Below the pieces are notes generated by a model that saw only the letters and a list, made by a program, of their open reading frames with translations, made no database searches and had not been told where the DNA came from. Shown one piece after another: positions 34,089 to 42,944 of a stretch of 64,000 nt of DNA. The first letter of the stretch is position 1, and every line of letters begins with the position of its first letter. The translations under genes were made by a program, and so were the position numbers. The stretch lies in NCBI GenBank assembly GCA_033794685.1, contig JARAYZ010000001.1; one strand, written 5' to 3'. Source of the DNA: Lentzea sp033794685 (GTDB lineage: Bacteria > Actinomycetota > Actinomycetes > Mycobacteriales > Pseudonocardiaceae).

Positions 34089-36050
34089 ATGCGACTGATG
34101 CTGTCGCGCAAAAGATCACTGCCTGCGGCCATGGCCGTCCTCGCTGTCGCGGGTGTGCTGTCCGCGACACCGGCGCTGACGGACACGGCGAGCCCCGCCG
34201 CGGCCGCCGGTGAGTTCACCTGCAACTCCGGCGCGGCGTTGTGGGAGGTGCAGGGCAACGGGGGGTTGTCGAGGTTCGAGCACCTCGAGCCGGAGACCGG
34301 CATCGACTCGTGGGGCCCCGTCCAGCCGATCGGACAGGGCTGGCCGGCGGCCACGTGGGCCGCTCCGGACGGCTGGATGTACTTCGTGCGGCCGGAGGAC
34401 GGTTCCCTCAACCGCCAGCGCTGGAACGGAGTCGCCTGGGAGGGCACCAGCAGACAGATCAACAGCAACATGGGCTACTGGGCCGACAACCCCGGCAAGC
34501 TCACGATCGACAAGACCGGCGCGTTCTACCTCGTCGACCAGAACGGCGAGCTCCGCCGCCGCACGTTCGACGCGACCACCGGGGCGTTGGACGAGGTGGT
34601 CATCGACGGCGGCTGGGGCGGCTACGACAAGATCTTCTCCGCCGGCGACGGCGTGCTCTACGCCGCCGACAAGGGAATTCTGCGGCGCTTCCGCTATCAC
34701 GCCGGATCGCAGCGCTGGTTGCAGCACAACGTGATCGTCAACCCCCGCAGCGGCGGCCTTCCCCTTGCCTTCCTCTGGACCCGCACCGCCACGTCGCCGG
34801 GCGCCGACATCATCTACGGCATCGAGAACACCAAGCTCGTGTGGTACCGCTACAACGAGTCCACCGGCCTGCTGTCGCAGGGAACCCAGACCGGCACCTG
34901 GCTGGGCAACAGCAAGACGATCTCGGCCGCACCCGACTCGTGCCGGCTCGTCACCGAACCCAACCCCGACCGGCCGAACCTGAACCCGCCCGACCGCCTC
35001 GCGAAGGCGGCGCTGCTCAAGACCTCGAACGACCGCCTCCAGTACGCCTACGTCGACACCGAGGGCAAGGCGGTGCACGGCGAGTTCCACGACATCACCA
35101 ACCCCGCGCCGGCCGGGTTCTCGACGCTGCCCGACCCCGCCGGCTTCACCGGAACCCCCGCGATCGGCGAGAACGCCGGCGGGTCGCTGCGACTGTGGGC
35201 GCAGGGCGTCGACGCCGACGTCCGCGGGTTCGGCAGGGCCGCCGGAGGCGTGAGCTGGGACTCCGCCGTCAACCGCTTCGGCCGCATGGCCACCCCGCCC
35301 CAGGCGGTGCGCACCGCCGACAACCGGGTCGCCTACTACGCGCTCGACTCGAACGGCCACGTCTGGACGAAGTACCAGACCCAGGCGGACGGCACGCTGT
35401 ACGCGTGGCGGCAGTTCACCAGCGGTCCCGCGATGAGCTTCACCAGGAACTTCACCACCGTGGCCGTCGGCAACACGGTCCACCTGATCGCGCTGCGCAC
35501 CGCCGGTGACTACTGCAAGATCACCATCGTGCCCGGCTCGGTCACCCCGTGGACGTGCGGCGGCGCCTCCGCGACGAGCGCTCCGGCCGTGGTTCCCATG
35601 CCGGACGGCACGCTTCAGCTCTTCGCGCGCCGCACCGACGGCAAGATCTACACCAGCCGCACCTCCGCGAGCGGCGACATCAACGGCGCCTGGACCCCCG
35701 CGGCCCCCGGCGACCTGCCGAACGGCGTCCAGGCGGTCGGCGACCCGGCCGCGCTGACGGCACCGGACGGCAAGATCCAGCTGGTCGTGCGCGGCACGGA
35801 CGGCTTCACCTACCGCACCGGCCAGCAGGCCTCCGCCAGCACGGCGTGGTGGCCGTGGACGGAGATCACGAACTACGAGCACGAGACCGCGGTCGACCCG
35901 ACCGTGACGACCGTCGCCGGCACCTGGGTGATCGCGTTCCGCACCCCGTCCGGCGTCCCGAAGCTGCTGCGGTGGCAGGCGAACGCGGCCGCACGCACGG
36001 CGAGCGCCTCCACCGCGGGCGAGTTCGTCGAGGTGCCGAGCAAGCGCTGA
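34089..36050 (+). CDS. Secreted tachylectin-like double beta-propeller protein (lectin B)
   Basis: A 653-residue paralogue of lectin A. ATG 34089 follows GGGGGAAATC. The signal peptide covers about 1-40 (MRLMLSRKRSLPAAMAVLAVAG..., AAAA|GE). It has the same two-propeller plan: tachylectin-like blades (VQGNGGLSRFEHLEPETG, RPEDGSLNRQRW, DQNGELRRRTFD, ILRRFRYHAGSQRWLQ) and a second propeller (SNDRLQYAYVDTEGKAVH, DSNGHVWTKYQ, LFARRTDGKIYTSR). Cys45 and Cys285 match the Cys pair of lectin A; an extra pair sits at YCKI and WTCGG. Tandem duplication is the likely origin. It is probably secreted to the cell surface or medium and binds carbohydrates (inference from family). Confidence 0.85.
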   Translation: MRLMLSRKRSLPAAMAVLAVAGVLSATPALTDTASPAAAAGEFTCNSGAALWEVQGNGGLSRFEHLEPETGIDSWGPVQPIGQGWPAATWAAPDGWMYFVRPEDGSLNRQRWNGVAWEGTSRQINSNMGYWADNPGKLTIDKTGAFYLVDQNGELRRRTFDATTGALDEVVIDGGWGGYDKIFSAGDGVLYAADKGILRRFRYHAGSQRWLQHNVIVNPRSGGLPLAFLWTRTATSPGADIIYGIENTKLVWYRYNESTGLLSQGTQTGTWLGNSKTISAAPDSCRLVTEPNPDRPNLNPPDRLAKAALLKTSNDRLQYAYVDTEGKAVHGEFHDITNPAPAGFSTLPDPAGFTGTPAIGENAGGSLRLWAQGVDADVRGFGRAAGGVSWDSAVNRFGRMATPPQAVRTADNRVAYYALDSNGHVWTKYQTQADGTLYAWRQFTSGPAMSFTRNFTTVAVGNTVHLIALRTAGDYCKITIVPGSVTPWTCGGASATSAPAVVPMPDGTLQLFARRTDGKIYTSRTSASGDINGAWTPAAPGDLPNGVQAVGDPAALTAPDGKIQLVVRGTDGFTYRTGQQASASTAWWPWTEITNYEHETAVDPTVTTVAGTWVIAFRTPSGVPKLLRWQANAAARTASASTAGEFVEVPSKR

Positions 36051-36068
36051 GCCCCCGCTCGGCACAGG

Positions 36069-36104
36069 GCCGCGGCGTGGACCTCTTCAGGTCCGCGCCG
36101 CGGC
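36069..36104. terminator. Strong terminator after the lectin genes
   Basis: A continuous 16-bp stem (one G-T pair) closed by a CTTC tetraloop and followed by TTTCTC in the plus direction. It separates the lectin pair from the convergent truB gene and could act for both strands. Confidence 0.85.
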
Positions 36105-36111
36105 TTTCTCG

Positions 36112-36999
36112 TCAGCCTGCCGGGCTCAGGACCACCACGGGCTTGCACGCGGTGCCCTCGTCCTTGGCCAGCGCGATGACGTGGCCGTCCGGCCCGAACA
36201 CGCCGTAGGTCCCCTCGATCCCACCGGCGCGCAACCGCTGCCCGTGCGACAGCGCCGACGCCTCGTTCGGGTCGATCTCCCGGCGCGGGAACGCCGTCGC
36301 GACCGCGGAGTCCAGGTCGAGCGACAGGCCGGGCGTCTCCTCCAACTGCTCCAGGGTCTTCGCGACGCGGAGGTCGAACGGACCGACCCTCGTGCGCCGC
36401 AACGCGCCCAGGTGCCCGCCGACGCCCAGCGCGGCACCGAGGTCACGGGCCAGCGCGCGCACGTACGTGCCGGAGGAGCACTCGACCATCACGTCGAGCA
36501 GCACGGTCTTGTCCTCACGGCGCGAGAACAACACGTCGAACCGGTGCACGGTCACGGGCCGTGCGGGGATCTCGACCTCTTCGCCGGCGCGCACGCGGGC
36601 GTAAGCGCGCTTGCCGTCGATCTTCACGGCGGAGACGGACGACGGCACCTGCTGGATGGGGCCGGTCAGCTTCGCGATCTCGGCGGCGATCGCGTCGTCC
36701 GCGACACCGGAGGCGTCCTCAGTGGACAGCACCTCGCCCTCGGCGTCGTCCGTGGTGGTGGACGCGCCGAGCACGATCGTCGCGAGGTAGGCCTTGCTGT
36801 CGAGGGCCAGGTGGCCGAGGAGCTTCGTCGCTCGTTCGATGCCGAGCACGAGCACGCCGGTCGCCATCGGGTCGAGCGTGCCGGCGTGGCCGACCTTGCG
36901 GGTGCCGAGGATCCTGCGCACACGCGCCACCACGTCGTGCGAGGTCATGCCGTCCGGCTTGTCGACGACGACCAGGCCCGGTGCAACAGAGGGTTTCAC
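36112..36999 (-). CDS. truB: tRNA pseudouridine(55) synthase TruB
   Basis: Converts U55 of the T loop in tRNAs to pseudouridine. The 295-residue protein has VVDKPDGMTSHDVV at residues 9-22 and the catalytic Asp in HAGTLDPMATGVL (about 39-51), followed by the YVRALARDLG segment. GTG 36999 is used, giving VKPSVAPGLVVVDKP as expected; it lies 11 bp downstream of the MFS gene stop. In relatives ribF follows closely, but here the RHS/lectin island comes next. Confidence 0.96.
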   Translation of the reverse strand: MKPSVAPGLVVVDKPDGMTSHDVVARVRRILGTRKVGHAGTLDPMATGVLVLGIERATKLLGHLALDSKAYLATIVLGASTTTDDAEGEVLSTEDASGVADDAIAAEIAKLTGPIQQVPSSVSAVKIDGKRAYARVRAGEEVEIPARPVTVHRFDVLFSRREDKTVLLDVMVECSSGTYVRALARDLGAALGVGGHLGALRRTRVGPFDLRVAKTLEQLEETPGLSLDLDSAVATAFPRREIDPNEASALSHGQRLRAGGIEGTYGVFGPDGHVIALAKDEGTACKPVVVLSPAG

Positions 37000-37010
37000 G
37001 GCGATAGAGC

Positions 37011-38336
37011 TTAAGCGACGTGCAGAGCGTCCCAGCGACGACGCCGGATCTGCACCGGCACGGTCTCCCCGCGCTCCTCCGCCTCGAACACCGCGGCACG
37101 CGCGCGCCGCCACCAGACGAGCATCCTCCAGCTGCCCAGGGCCAGCACGAGCACGCAGAAGCTGAACGCCACCCGGAACGCCGTGGCGGGCTCCAGAAGG
37201 CCCTCCACGAGGTCCAGCAGCACCCCGACGCCCAGCGCGGTCATGGTCACCGCGAGGAAGCCTCCGACGTTGACCAGGCCACTGGCCGTGGACTGCCGGT
37301 GCGACGGGTTGTAGTCACGCGCGAGAGCGAACGCCACGCCCGAGATCGGCCCACCGACGGTGAGCACCAGGAACACCACGGCGATGACCGGCCCCGGCAC
37401 GTGCCCGCCCGGCCAGAGCAGCAGCACGCCCCACCCCGTGAACGCGAACGCCAGGAACCCGACGGAGATCGGCATGCGCCACTCGGGGTTGCGCGAGAAC
37501 AGCCCGCCGATGATCGGGCTCGCCACGATCGCGCCGATCACGAGCAGGCCGAGCGTGGAGGACGCGGCGCGCGGCGACATCCCCTGCGCCTGCACGAGGT
37601 ACGGGTACCCCCACAGCAGACCGATGACGGCAGGCGTCGACATGGTGCTGAAGTGCGCCCAGAACCCGAGCCTGGTGCCGGGCACGCTCCACGCCTGCCG
37701 CACCTTCGGCCAGATCCTCCTGAACGGCACGACCTCCGGCTTCGGTGCGACGAACCCCTCCGGCACGTCACGCACCCGCAGGAACGCCACGACCGAGTAG
37801 AGCGCCGTGACACCGCCCGCGATGAGGAACGCCCAGGTCCACCCGATCGAGCCGAGCATGAGCGTCAGCGGCACCGTGGCGACGAGGTTGCCGACACCGC
37901 CGATCGCGGCCGTGACGGCGACGACGAGCGAGTACTGGCGCGGTGGGAAGTGCGTCGCGACGAGGCGGATCACGCTGATGAACGTCATCGCGTCACCCAT
38001 GCCGAGCACGGCGCGTGCGGCGAGCCCGAGGCCGTAGGAGTCGGCGATGGCGAAGAGCACCTGGCCGGTGCCCATGAGCAGGGCGGCGACCGTGAGCACG
38101 CGGCGCGGCCCGTAGCGGTCGACGAGCAGACCCGTGGGGATCTGCATCAGGGCGTAGACGCCGATCTGCAGCACGGTGAACACACCGAGCTGGGCGGGTC
38201 CGAGCCCGAATCGTTCGCTCGCCTCCAGTCCGGCCACACCGAGCGTGGTGCGGTGGAAGAGCGCGGCGAAGTAGACGAAGACGGCGGTGGTCCAGATCAG
38301 CCACGAGGTTCGGGTGGCGCGATCGACCGACGGCAA
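37011..38336 (-). CDS. Major facilitator superfamily transporter
   Basis: A 441-residue membrane protein with 12 predicted helices, e.g. LVATVPLTLMLGSIGWTWAFLIAGGVTALYSVV split across the middle. The loop-2 motif LLVDRYGPRRVL near 68-79 corresponds to the MFS signature GxxxDRxGRR. The C-terminus is Arg-rich. It is likely an exporter or nitrate/sugar-type permease; the substrate is unknown. It lies in the same direction as truB, 11 bp apart. The 138 bp upstream are AT-richer and contain a TTAGT/ACTAA repeat that may be regulatory. Confidence 0.88.
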   Translation of the reverse strand: MPSVDRATRTSWLIWTTAVFVYFAALFHRTTLGVAGLEASERFGLGPAQLGVFTVLQIGVYALMQIPTGLLVDRYGPRRVLTVAALLMGTGQVLFAIADSYGLGLAARAVLGMGDAMTFISVIRLVATHFPPRQYSLVVAVTAAIGGVGNLVATVPLTLMLGSIGWTWAFLIAGGVTALYSVVAFLRVRDVPEGFVAPKPEVVPFRRIWPKVRQAWSVPGTRLGFWAHFSTMSTPAVIGLLWGYPYLVQAQGMSPRAASSTLGLLVIGAIVASPIIGGLFSRNPEWRMPISVGFLAFAFTGWGVLLLWPGGHVPGPVIAVVFLVLTVGGPISGVAFALARDYNPSHRQSTASGLVNVGGFLAVTMTALGVGVLLDLVEGLLEPATAFRVAFSFCVLVLALGSWRMLVWWRRARAAVFEAEERGETVPVQIRRRRWDALHVA

Positions 38337-38473
38337 GGCGGCACTCTCCCAGGTCAGAAGCAGGGCGGATATTAGTTACATCGCACTAAGCAACCTTCTT
38401 GGTAACGGTTTCATGCCGTGAGGTCGCCCACAGCGCCCGTTCAGGGAGTCGCTCAGTGGCCCTGCTCACAGAC

Positions 38474-39775
38474 CTACCGGACCGCGCCCTCGACCGCCCA
38501 CTCCCCCGACCGCGTCCGCCACACCACGGCGAGCAGCCGCAGCACCATGAACGCCGACAGGCCCGTCCAGATGCCCGCGAGCCCCCAGCCGAACGCCAGC
38601 GAGGCCCACACGAGCGGCAGGAACCCGATCACCGCCGACCCGAGCGTCGCCGTGCGCATGAACTTCACGTCACCGGCGCCGAGCAGCACCCCGTCCAGGG
38701 CGAACACCACACCCGCGATCGGTTGCAGCGCGACGAAGAACCACCACGCGTTCGGGATCTCGGCCAGCACACCGGCGTCCGTCGTGAACGCCCGCGGCAA
38801 CACGGTGACCAGCGCCGCGAACACCAGCCCCAGCCCGATGCCGAACACCAGCCCGTACCGCGTGATCTGCCAGGCGAGCTTCTCCGCCTGCCGTCGTTTC
38901 GACGCCCCCAGGGCCGCGCCGACGAGTGACTGCGCCGCGATGGCAAGCGAGTCGAGCACAAGTGCGAGGAACGTCCACAGCTGCAACACGACCTGATGCG
39001 CGCCCAACGCCCCGACGGACGTCCGCGCCGCCACAGAGGCCGCGCTGATGAAGCACGCCTGGAACGCGAGGCTCCGCAACACCAGATCGCGCCCCATGCC
39101 GAGCTGCGCGCGCATGGCGGTCCACTGCGGCTTCAACGACACGTGCTCCGCGAACAGGGCCTTGAAGAACAGCCCGGCCGACAGCACCTGCGCCACGACA
39201 TTCGCGATGGCCGAGCCCTCGAGCCCCCAGCCCGCGCCGTAGACCAGCGCAGGACACAGCACCGCGCTGATGCCGTTGCCGATCAGGATGTACTTCAGGG
39301 GCCGCTTCGTGTCCTGAACACCGCGCATCCACCCGTTGCCGGCCATCGTGACGAGGATGAACGGCGCACCGAACAGCGCGATGCGCACCCACTCCACCGC
39401 CGCGTCCGCCACGGCACCAGGCCCGGCGAGCAGTTCCGCCAGCGGCCGCGCGAACAGCTGCCCCAGCAACACCACGAGCACACCGGCGGCCAACGCCAGC
39501 CACGTCGCCTGAACGCCCTCCTCGACGGCCTCCTGACGACGCCCTGCCCCGTGCAACCGAGCCGTGCGGGCCGTCGTGCCGTACGAGAGGAACGTCAGCT
39601 GCGTCGACACCTGCGTGAGCAGCACACCGCCGAGAGCGAGCCCGGCGAGCGGTAACGCCCCCAGGTGCCCCACGACCGCCGTGTCCACGAGCACGTACAA
39701 CGGCTCGGCCGCCAGCACCCCCAGGGCGGGCACCGCCAGCCCGATGACCCGCCGAGCGGGAACCCGATCCTCCAC
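38474..39775 (-). CDS. dinF: MATE-family efflux transporter (DinF type)
   Basis: A 433-residue multidrug and toxin extrusion protein with 12 predicted helices. The N-terminus reads ALGVLAAEPLYVLVDTAVVGHLGALPLAGLALGG, the MATE/DinF signature, and the second half repeats it with LGAHQVVLQLWTFLALVLDSLAIAAQSLVG. It exports cationic drugs or toxic metabolites using an ion gradient. A DinF gene near truB and the DHH gene is usual in Actinobacteria. The ROK gene lies 50 bp upstream on the same strand. Confidence 0.92.
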   Translation of the reverse strand: MEDRVPARRVIGLAVPALGVLAAEPLYVLVDTAVVGHLGALPLAGLALGGVLLTQVSTQLTFLSYGTTARTARLHGAGRRQEAVEEGVQATWLALAAGVLVVLLGQLFARPLAELLAGPGAVADAAVEWVRIALFGAPFILVTMAGNGWMRGVQDTKRPLKYILIGNGISAVLCPALVYGAGWGLEGSAIANVVAQVLSAGLFFKALFAEHVSLKPQWTAMRAQLGMGRDLVLRSLAFQACFISAASVAARTSVGALGAHQVVLQLWTFLALVLDSLAIAAQSLVGAALGASKRRQAEKLAWQITRYGLVFGIGLGLVFAALVTVLPRAFTTDAGVLAEIPNAWWFFVALQPIAGVVFALDGVLLGAGDVKFMRTATLGSAVIGFLPLVWASLAFGWGLAGIWTGLSAFMVLRLLAVVWRTRSGEWAVEGAVR

Positions 39776-39825
39776 CCGATGAACCTAAGCTTTGCGAAGC
39801 TCTTTCGTCCGGTGACGGCGGCCAC

Positions 39826-40959
39826 TCACGACCGTTGGGGCAAGCCGAAGACCTGCTCGCGCGCCACGGCCAGCGCCGAGTGCAACGCGCCGGACCGGAC
39901 CGGGTTCGCGGTGATCTGCGCTAGGTGCACGGGCGTCCGCGGCACGACGAGCTTCAACAGCTCCTGCGCCACGAGATCGCACAACGTGTCGCCGCCCGCG
40001 TGCGCCACCCCACCGGACAGCAACACCAGTTCGGGGTCGAGCACGCACACGACGTTCGCCAGCCCGAGCGCTATCCGGTGCGCCAGCACCGTCAGGAACG
40101 CCCTGCCCTCGGTCCCGGCGTTCAGCGCGTGCGCCACGGCCTCCAGCCCGGACGACTCGTTGATGCCGTGCTCGGCCGCGAGAGCCACGATCGCCTCGCT
40201 GTCGACCTGGTCGCCGTAGCGCCCGCCGGGCACCTGCATCGAGTCGATCTCACCCGCACCGCCCGTGACGCCGCGCAGCAGCACGCCGTTGATCACGACC
40301 GCCGAGCCGATCTCGTCCGCGGGCCAGAACAGCACGAAGTTGCGCACCCCGACCGCACGGCCGGAGCTCATCTCCTCCAGCGCGGCGAGGTTGATGTCGT
40401 TCTCGATCGACACCGACGTCCCGAGCAGGTCCCGCAACGTCGACGGCAGGTCGACGTCGACGAGACCCGGCAGGTGCGGCGCGAACCCGAGGTGCCCGGT
40501 GGCCGGTTCGACCGCACCCGGCGTGCCGACGACGACGTGCGACAGCGAGTCGAGCTTCAGCCCGGCCAGCGCCGCCGCCTTCTGCACCGTCTCCCGGAAC
40601 GCCTGGAGCGTGTTGTCCTTGGGCATCGGCGCGCTGTGCTCGGCCAGCAACGACCCGGTGATGTCCGCGATGGCCACGTCGATCAGTTCCGGCGTCAACG
40701 CCACCGCGGCCACGTACCCGACACCGCCGTTGACGGCCCACATCTGCGCCCGAGGCCCGCGCCCGCCACCACGCAACCCGGTGCGGACGACCATGCCGTC
40801 CTCTTCGAGCCGCGCCAGCAACTGAGCGGTGGCGGGCTTCGAGAGCCCGATCACCTCTTCCAGTTCGGCCCGCGTCATCGCCCCGCTGCGCAGCAACGTC
40901 TCGATCGCGGCCCGGTCGTTGATCTCCCGCAGCAGCCGCGGGCTCCCTGTCCGTGTCAT
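39826..40959 (-). CDS. ROK-family transcriptional regulator
   Basis: A 377-residue protein with an N-terminal winged helix (about 12-65, LLRSGAMTRAELEEVIGLSKPATAQLLARLEEDGMV) followed by a ROK sugar-kinase-like domain (about 80-370). The latter has VVVGTPGAVEPATGHLG, IENDINLAALEE and GELDS-like GAGEIDSMQVPGG. The usual CXCGXXGC zinc motif is not visible, so it is an atypical ROK protein. It probably senses a sugar. The start overlaps the stop of the DHH gene by 4 bp, which couples it to that gene. Confidence 0.9.
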   Translation of the reverse strand: MTRTGSPRLLREINDRAAIETLLRSGAMTRAELEEVIGLSKPATAQLLARLEEDGMVVRTGLRGGGRGPRAQMWAVNGGVGYVAAVALTPELIDVAIADITGSLLAEHSAPMPKDNTLQAFRETVQKAAALAGLKLDSLSHVVVGTPGAVEPATGHLGFAPHLPGLVDVDLPSTLRDLLGTSVSIENDINLAALEEMSSGRAVGVRNFVLFWPADEIGSAVVINGVLLRGVTGGAGEIDSMQVPGGRYGDQVDSEAIVALAAEHGINESSGLEAVAHALNAGTEGRAFLTVLAHRIALGLANVVCVLDPELVLLSGGVAHAGGDTLCDLVAQELLKLVVPRTPVHLAQITANPVRSGALHSALAVAREQVFGLPQRS

Positions 40960-41942
40960 GACCCCACCCGCTCCAACGCGCCCTTCAGCGCGGCGACGAC
41001 CTGCTCCGAGGTCCCGTCGAACGTGAACCCGGCCGCCAGCCGGTGTCCACCACCCCCGAGGACCTGCGCCACCTCACGAACGTCGACCCGGCTCACAGCC
41101 CGCAGCGACACGGACCAGAACCCCGGCCTGAGCTCCTTCACCACGGCCGCGACCTCGGCCTCGGAAGTCGAGCGCACCACGTCGATGACGCTCTCCACCT
41201 CTTCACTACGAACCTCTTGAGCGTCCTCGAGGCTCACCACCGCATGAGCAAGCCCCAGCCCGTGCGCAGCCTTTTGGTCAAGCTCAGCCTTGGCTAGAAC
41301 ACGCGACAACATGCCGAGGTATGCAAACGGATGCGCGTCCATCAACGGCCGCGTAACCGCATACGCGTCCACTCCGGTCTCCAACAACCGAGCAGCAGTC
41401 TGGTGAGCCTCCGGCCCGGCCTTTCTGAAGCCCCCGGTGTCGGTGACGAGTCCGGCGTAAATGCATCGCGCGATCGGCTCGTCGATCTCGACGTTCATCT
41501 CGTCGAGCAACTTGAGCGCAATGAGCGCCGTGGCTTCCGCGTGCTCGTCAATGCAGTGCAACGTCCCGTACCGCGTGTTCGACACGTGGTGGTCCACGAC
41601 GATGACGGGTCCACGGCAGGCGGCGACACGCCCCTTGAGCGGCCCCAGCCGTTCCAGGCTGCCCGTGTCCATGACGACCAGCAACTCCGGTGCCTCAGGC
41701 ACCTCGTCGCGATGAACGAGCAGCCCGGCCGTGTCCAACGCCCTGAGCGACTCGGGTACGGCCTCGGGCTCACCGAAGGCCACGCGCACCGCCACCCCAC
41801 GCCGATGCAGCGCGAGCCCCACCGCCAACGCACTCCCGAGCGTGTCAGCGTCGGGGTTGATGTGACTCAGCAAGGTCACATCACGGGCGTCGGCCAGCAA
41901 ACGCGCGGCCTCGGCAATGGTGGTGCTCAGGTCGTCTGCCAC
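40956..41942 (-). CDS. nrnA: DHH/DHHA1 phosphoesterase (NrnA-like oligoribonuclease/pAp phosphatase)
   Basis: Degrades nanoRNAs and 3'-phosphoadenosine-5'-phosphate; some actinobacterial relatives also hydrolyse cyclic dinucleotides. The 328 residues show the DHH-domain motifs SHINPDADTLGSALA (near 25-39), VMDTGSLERLG (Asp), and VDHHVSNTRYG (DHH, near 117-127), and the DHHA1 end motif GGGGHRLAAGFTFDG (about 296-310). It starts with GTG at 41942. A strong terminator separates it from rbfA, so it begins a new transcription unit with the ROK gene. Confidence 0.93.
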   Translation of the reverse strand: MADDLSTTIAEAARLLADARDVTLLSHINPDADTLGSALAVGLALHRRGVAVRVAFGEPEAVPESLRALDTAGLLVHRDEVPEAPELLVVMDTGSLERLGPLKGRVAACRGPVIVVDHHVSNTRYGTLHCIDEHAEATALIALKLLDEMNVEIDEPIARCIYAGLVTDTGGFRKAGPEAHQTAARLLETGVDAYAVTRPLMDAHPFAYLGMLSRVLAKAELDQKAAHGLGLAHAVVSLEDAQEVRSEEVESVIDVVRSTSEAEVAAVVKELRPGFWSVSLRAVSRVDVREVAQVLGGGGHRLAAGFTFDGTSEQVVAALKGALERVGS

Positions 41943-42050
41943 AGGGAGACGTTAGCCGCTCATTGACTCAAAGTGCTCTGCGGCACCCTCGGACAAGACA
42001 GTTTCCATCCAATTCCAGCGCCACTGTGCCAAGTGGACCACAGCAGAAAC

Positions 42051-42087
42051 CCAGAGGGCGGACACGGTGAACGTGTCCGCCCTCTGG
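42051..42087 (-). terminator. Strong terminator at the end of the rimP-rbfA operon
   Basis: 16-bp perfect arms (42051-42066 and 42072-42087, beginning CCAGAGGGCGG) around a 5-nt GTGAA loop, about 28 bp beyond the rbfA stop. It marks the end of the translation-factor operon before the DHH gene. Confidence 0.88.
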
Positions 42088-42114
42088 TCGTGCGAAGAAA
42101 AGTCCGACGAGGAC

Positions 42115-42564
42115 TCAGTCCTCGTCCTCGGCCTCGCGAGGCGCCTTGTACGGGTCGGCCTCGCCGGCGGGAGTGGCTCCCGCCGACCGACGCAGCACCT
42201 CGGCGTCGGAGGCCTGGGCCTTGGCCAGCAGCTCTTCCATCTTCCGAGCCTCGTCCGGCACGGTGTCCGTCATGAACGTCAGCGTGGGCGTGAACCTGAC
42301 CCCGGTCTGTGCTCCGACCATGGATCGCAGCACCCCCTTGGCCTTCTCCAGAGCCGCTGCGGCCCCGGCGTAGTCGGGTTCGACGTCCAGACGCTCGCCC
42401 AGGACGGTGTAGTAAACGGTCGCGTCGTGCAGGTCCCCGGTCACCCTGGTGTCGGTGATCGTGACCCGGGCCAGCCGCGGGTCCTTGACCTCGTGCTCCA
42501 AAGCCGAAGCGACGATCTGCGAGATCCGCTTGGCGAGCTTGCGGGCACGTGCCGTGTCGGCCAC
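42115..42564 (-). CDS. rbfA: 30S ribosome-binding factor RbfA
   Basis: Assists 16S rRNA 5' end maturation and cold adaptation. The 149-residue protein starts at GTG 42564 behind AAGGGGAGG and has the KH-like fold with ARARKLAKRISQIVASALEHEVKDPRL and a VRFTPTLTFMTDTVPDEA stretch. The tail is acidic and longer than the E. coli protein. Last gene of the rimP-nusA-ylxR-infB-DUF503-rbfA operon. Confidence 0.96.
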   Translation of the reverse strand: MADTARARKLAKRISQIVASALEHEVKDPRLARVTITDTRVTGDLHDATVYYTVLGERLDVEPDYAGAAAALEKAKGVLRSMVGAQTGVRFTPTLTFMTDTVPDEARKMEELLAKAQASDAEVLRRSAGATPAGEADPYKAPREAEDED

Positions 42565-42577
42565 GAGCCTCCCCTTC

Positions 42578-42874
42578 CTAGTCGTCCTCCGGCCCGACGA
42601 AACGAGTCCGGGCGGAGAGCAGTTCGAGTTCGGGCCGTCCCGCGACCAGCCTTTCACAGCCGGCGAGAACGTCCCTGACGTGCTCCAGGTCGGCGGCGAC
42701 CGCCGCGACCCCGATCAAGCTGCGCCGATGCAGGTCCAGATGACCGGCCTCGGAGACAGCGACCTCGAAGCGCTTGCGCAGTTCGGCCACGAGGGGCCGC
42801 ACCACCGAACGCTTCTCCTTCAACGAGTGGACGTCGCCCAAAAGCACGTCCAATTCCAGAGCACCCACGTACAT
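42578..42874 (-). CDS. DUF503 protein (YlxP-like)
   Basis: A 98-residue protein (MYVGALELDVLLGDVHSLKEKRS...) with the family hallmark of a ferredoxin-like fold and SLKEKRSVVRPLVAELRKRFEVAVSE. DUF503/YlxP genes sit between infB and rbfA in many Gram-positive bacteria and are thought to aid ribosome biogenesis or translation; the precise role is unknown. The start ATG 42874 matches the conserved N-terminus; a GTG at 42937 would add 21 unconserved residues. Confidence 0.93.
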   Translation of the reverse strand: MYVGALELDVLLGDVHSLKEKRSVVRPLVAELRKRFEVAVSEAGHLDLHRRSLIGVAAVAADLEHVRDVLAGCERLVAGRPELELLSARTRFVGPEDD

Positions 42875-42944
42875 GGGCGAGATCCTCCAGAAGAAAAGGG
42901 TGCGGAGCCACCGGTTAAACGGCTCCGCACCCCTCACCTACCGA

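Noticed and set aside
36069..36104. Hairpin considered as attachment site of the RHS/lectin island
   Set aside because: It looks like an ordinary terminator; no second copy was seen at the ribF side and no integrase gene is present.
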